DNA of 16,245 nt from Betaproteobacteria bacterium (GTDB lineage Bacteria > Pseudomonadota > Gammaproteobacteria > Burkholderiales > Nitrosomonadaceae): NCBI GenBank assembly GCA_022601315.1, contig JAHZIU010000275.1, forward strand, positions 1 through 16,245, given 5' to 3'. Below the pieces are notes generated by a model. That model ran no database searches, was not told the origin of the DNA, and worked only from the letters and a program-made list of their open reading frames with translations. A program made the translations under genes and the position numbers. The first letter of the stretch is position 1; every line of letters starts with the position of its first letter. This document shows, piece by piece, positions 15,604-16,245 of this stretch.

Positions 15604-16245
15604 TAATCAAGCAAGCCAATTGTTTTAGCACTGGCTTCTAGTAGTTCGTAATCTGAATTATTGGCGGAAATAAAGCCTGTACGTGGAAAAGCTGATAAGA
15701 GTTCGGGGTCTTTAATGGATAATAAAGCATGACGTAGTTTGGTAGTAAAACCGCTACCCCACTGGGTATCCAAGTCTCCTCTGACGGTCCAGTGATAGTC
15801 TGGATACTCCGGTGTGGTCCAAAAGATATCAACTTTTGAGCGATCGATCTTCCCATTCGCCAGTTCTTGTTCCCAAACCTGATAGTTTACTGCGCCAATC
15901 TGATAAGCGCCGCTTTGGACTAAAGCAATTGTGCGTGAATGATTGCCACTAAAACCGATACGCGAAAAAATTTCATCGGGTGTCGCATGAAGCTGTTCAC
16001 GTAAAAAGAGTTCGGGCATGAGGCGTCCGGAAGTGGAACTTTTAGATCCAAAAACCATTGTTTTGCCAAATAACGTCTTGGGTAAACGTGCTGATTCAGA
16101 TAGATTGGCGCTGCTGTGTGCAATAAAATAACTTTTAAATTTTTTGTCTTCATAGCCTTGTACTATTGCGATAGCGCCTGGTGTTAAACGTCTTGCTTGT
16201 ACGCCAGTAAACCCACCAAACCAAGCCAGTTGTACATGGTTGTGG
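15603..16245 (-). CDS. PhnD-like periplasmic binding protein, 5' end beyond the window (putative selenate/selenite or phosphonate binding)
   Basis: The frame is open to the window edge, giving 213 C-terminal residues; about 80 N-terminal residues including the signal peptide are missing. The visible part begins VQLAWFGGFTGVQARRLTPGAIAIVQG, a typical PhnD-family stretch. The oxyanion-binding loop FGSKSSTSGRLMP (about 16014-16052) has the serine/threonine cluster that holds phosphonate in PhnD. The family includes a subgroup that NCBI names putative selenate ABC transporter substrate-binding protein, assigned because it occurs with selenium genes. The neighbouring mnmH fits that subgroup. From sequence alone phosphonate or phosphite cannot be excluded. 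Confidence 0.88.
   Translation of the reverse strand, partial: HNHVQLAWFGGFTGVQARRLTPGAIAIVQGYEDKKFKSYFIAHSSANLSESARLPKTLFGKTMVFGSKSSTSGRLMPELFLREQLHATPDEIFSRIGFSGNHSRTIALVQSGAYQIGAVNYQVWEQELANGKIDRSKVDIFWTTPEYPDYHWTVRGDLDTQWGSGFTTKLRHALLSIKDPELLSAFPRTGFISANNSDYELLEASAKTIGLLD

Noticed and set aside
13186..16245. Plain phosphonate importer
   Set aside because: Not excluded, but no C-P lyase, phosphonatase or phosphite dehydrogenase gene is in the window, and the mnmH neighbour favours selenium.

Overview
The window looks like a chromosomal stretch from a moderately AT-rich proteobacterium, beta or gamma class. This rests on the grpE-dnaK-dnaJ order with RpoH-type promoters, a SPOR-tailed D,D-carboxypeptidase, a tRNA 2-selenouridine synthase (MnmH) and Shine-Dalgarno-led genes. 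I cannot name the genus from sequence alone. No rRNA, tRNA, CRISPR array or insertion sequence was seen.

Left part (1-6353, all on +): a penicillin-binding D-alanyl-D-alanine carboxypeptidase, a small copper-chaperone-like heavy-metal protein, a small conserved-looking protein tentatively placed in DUF5062, then grpE, dnaK and dnaJ. Two good sigma-32 (RpoH) promoters are visible. One lies before grpE. The other lies before dnaK, and its -35 box contains the grpE stop codon. An imperfect hairpin separates dnaK from dnaJ.

Middle part (6523-11496, all on -): a tight four-gene operon runs right to left: a fatty acyl-AMP ligase (FAAL), an extended SDR/epimerase-like reductase, a dedicated acyl carrier protein and a serine-palmitoyltransferase-like alpha-oxoamine synthase. 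Together they read as a bacterial sphingoid-base pathway. The ligase activates a fatty acid and loads it on the ACP, the PLP enzyme condenses it with an amino acid (serine expected), and the SDR reduces the keto product or a later intermediate. A secreted protein of unknown family follows 113 bases downstream on the same strand. A promoter with a perfect TTGACA lies upstream of the ligase, which appears to start at TTG.

Right part (12040-16245): mnmH (+, GTG start) is convergent with a PhnD/PhnC/PhnE-like ABC transporter (-). The transporter consists of a substrate-binding protein cut by the window end, an ATPase and a permease made of two fused PhnE-like halves. These genes resemble phosphonate importers. 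Their position beside mnmH, which uses selenophosphate, makes uptake of a selenium oxyanion the more attractive reading.

The most interesting items are the compact FAAL-SDR-ACP-SPT lipid operon without a visible ceramide synthase, the probable selenium importer beside an MnmH with an altered Walker A motif, and the RpoH promoter built over the grpE stop codon.
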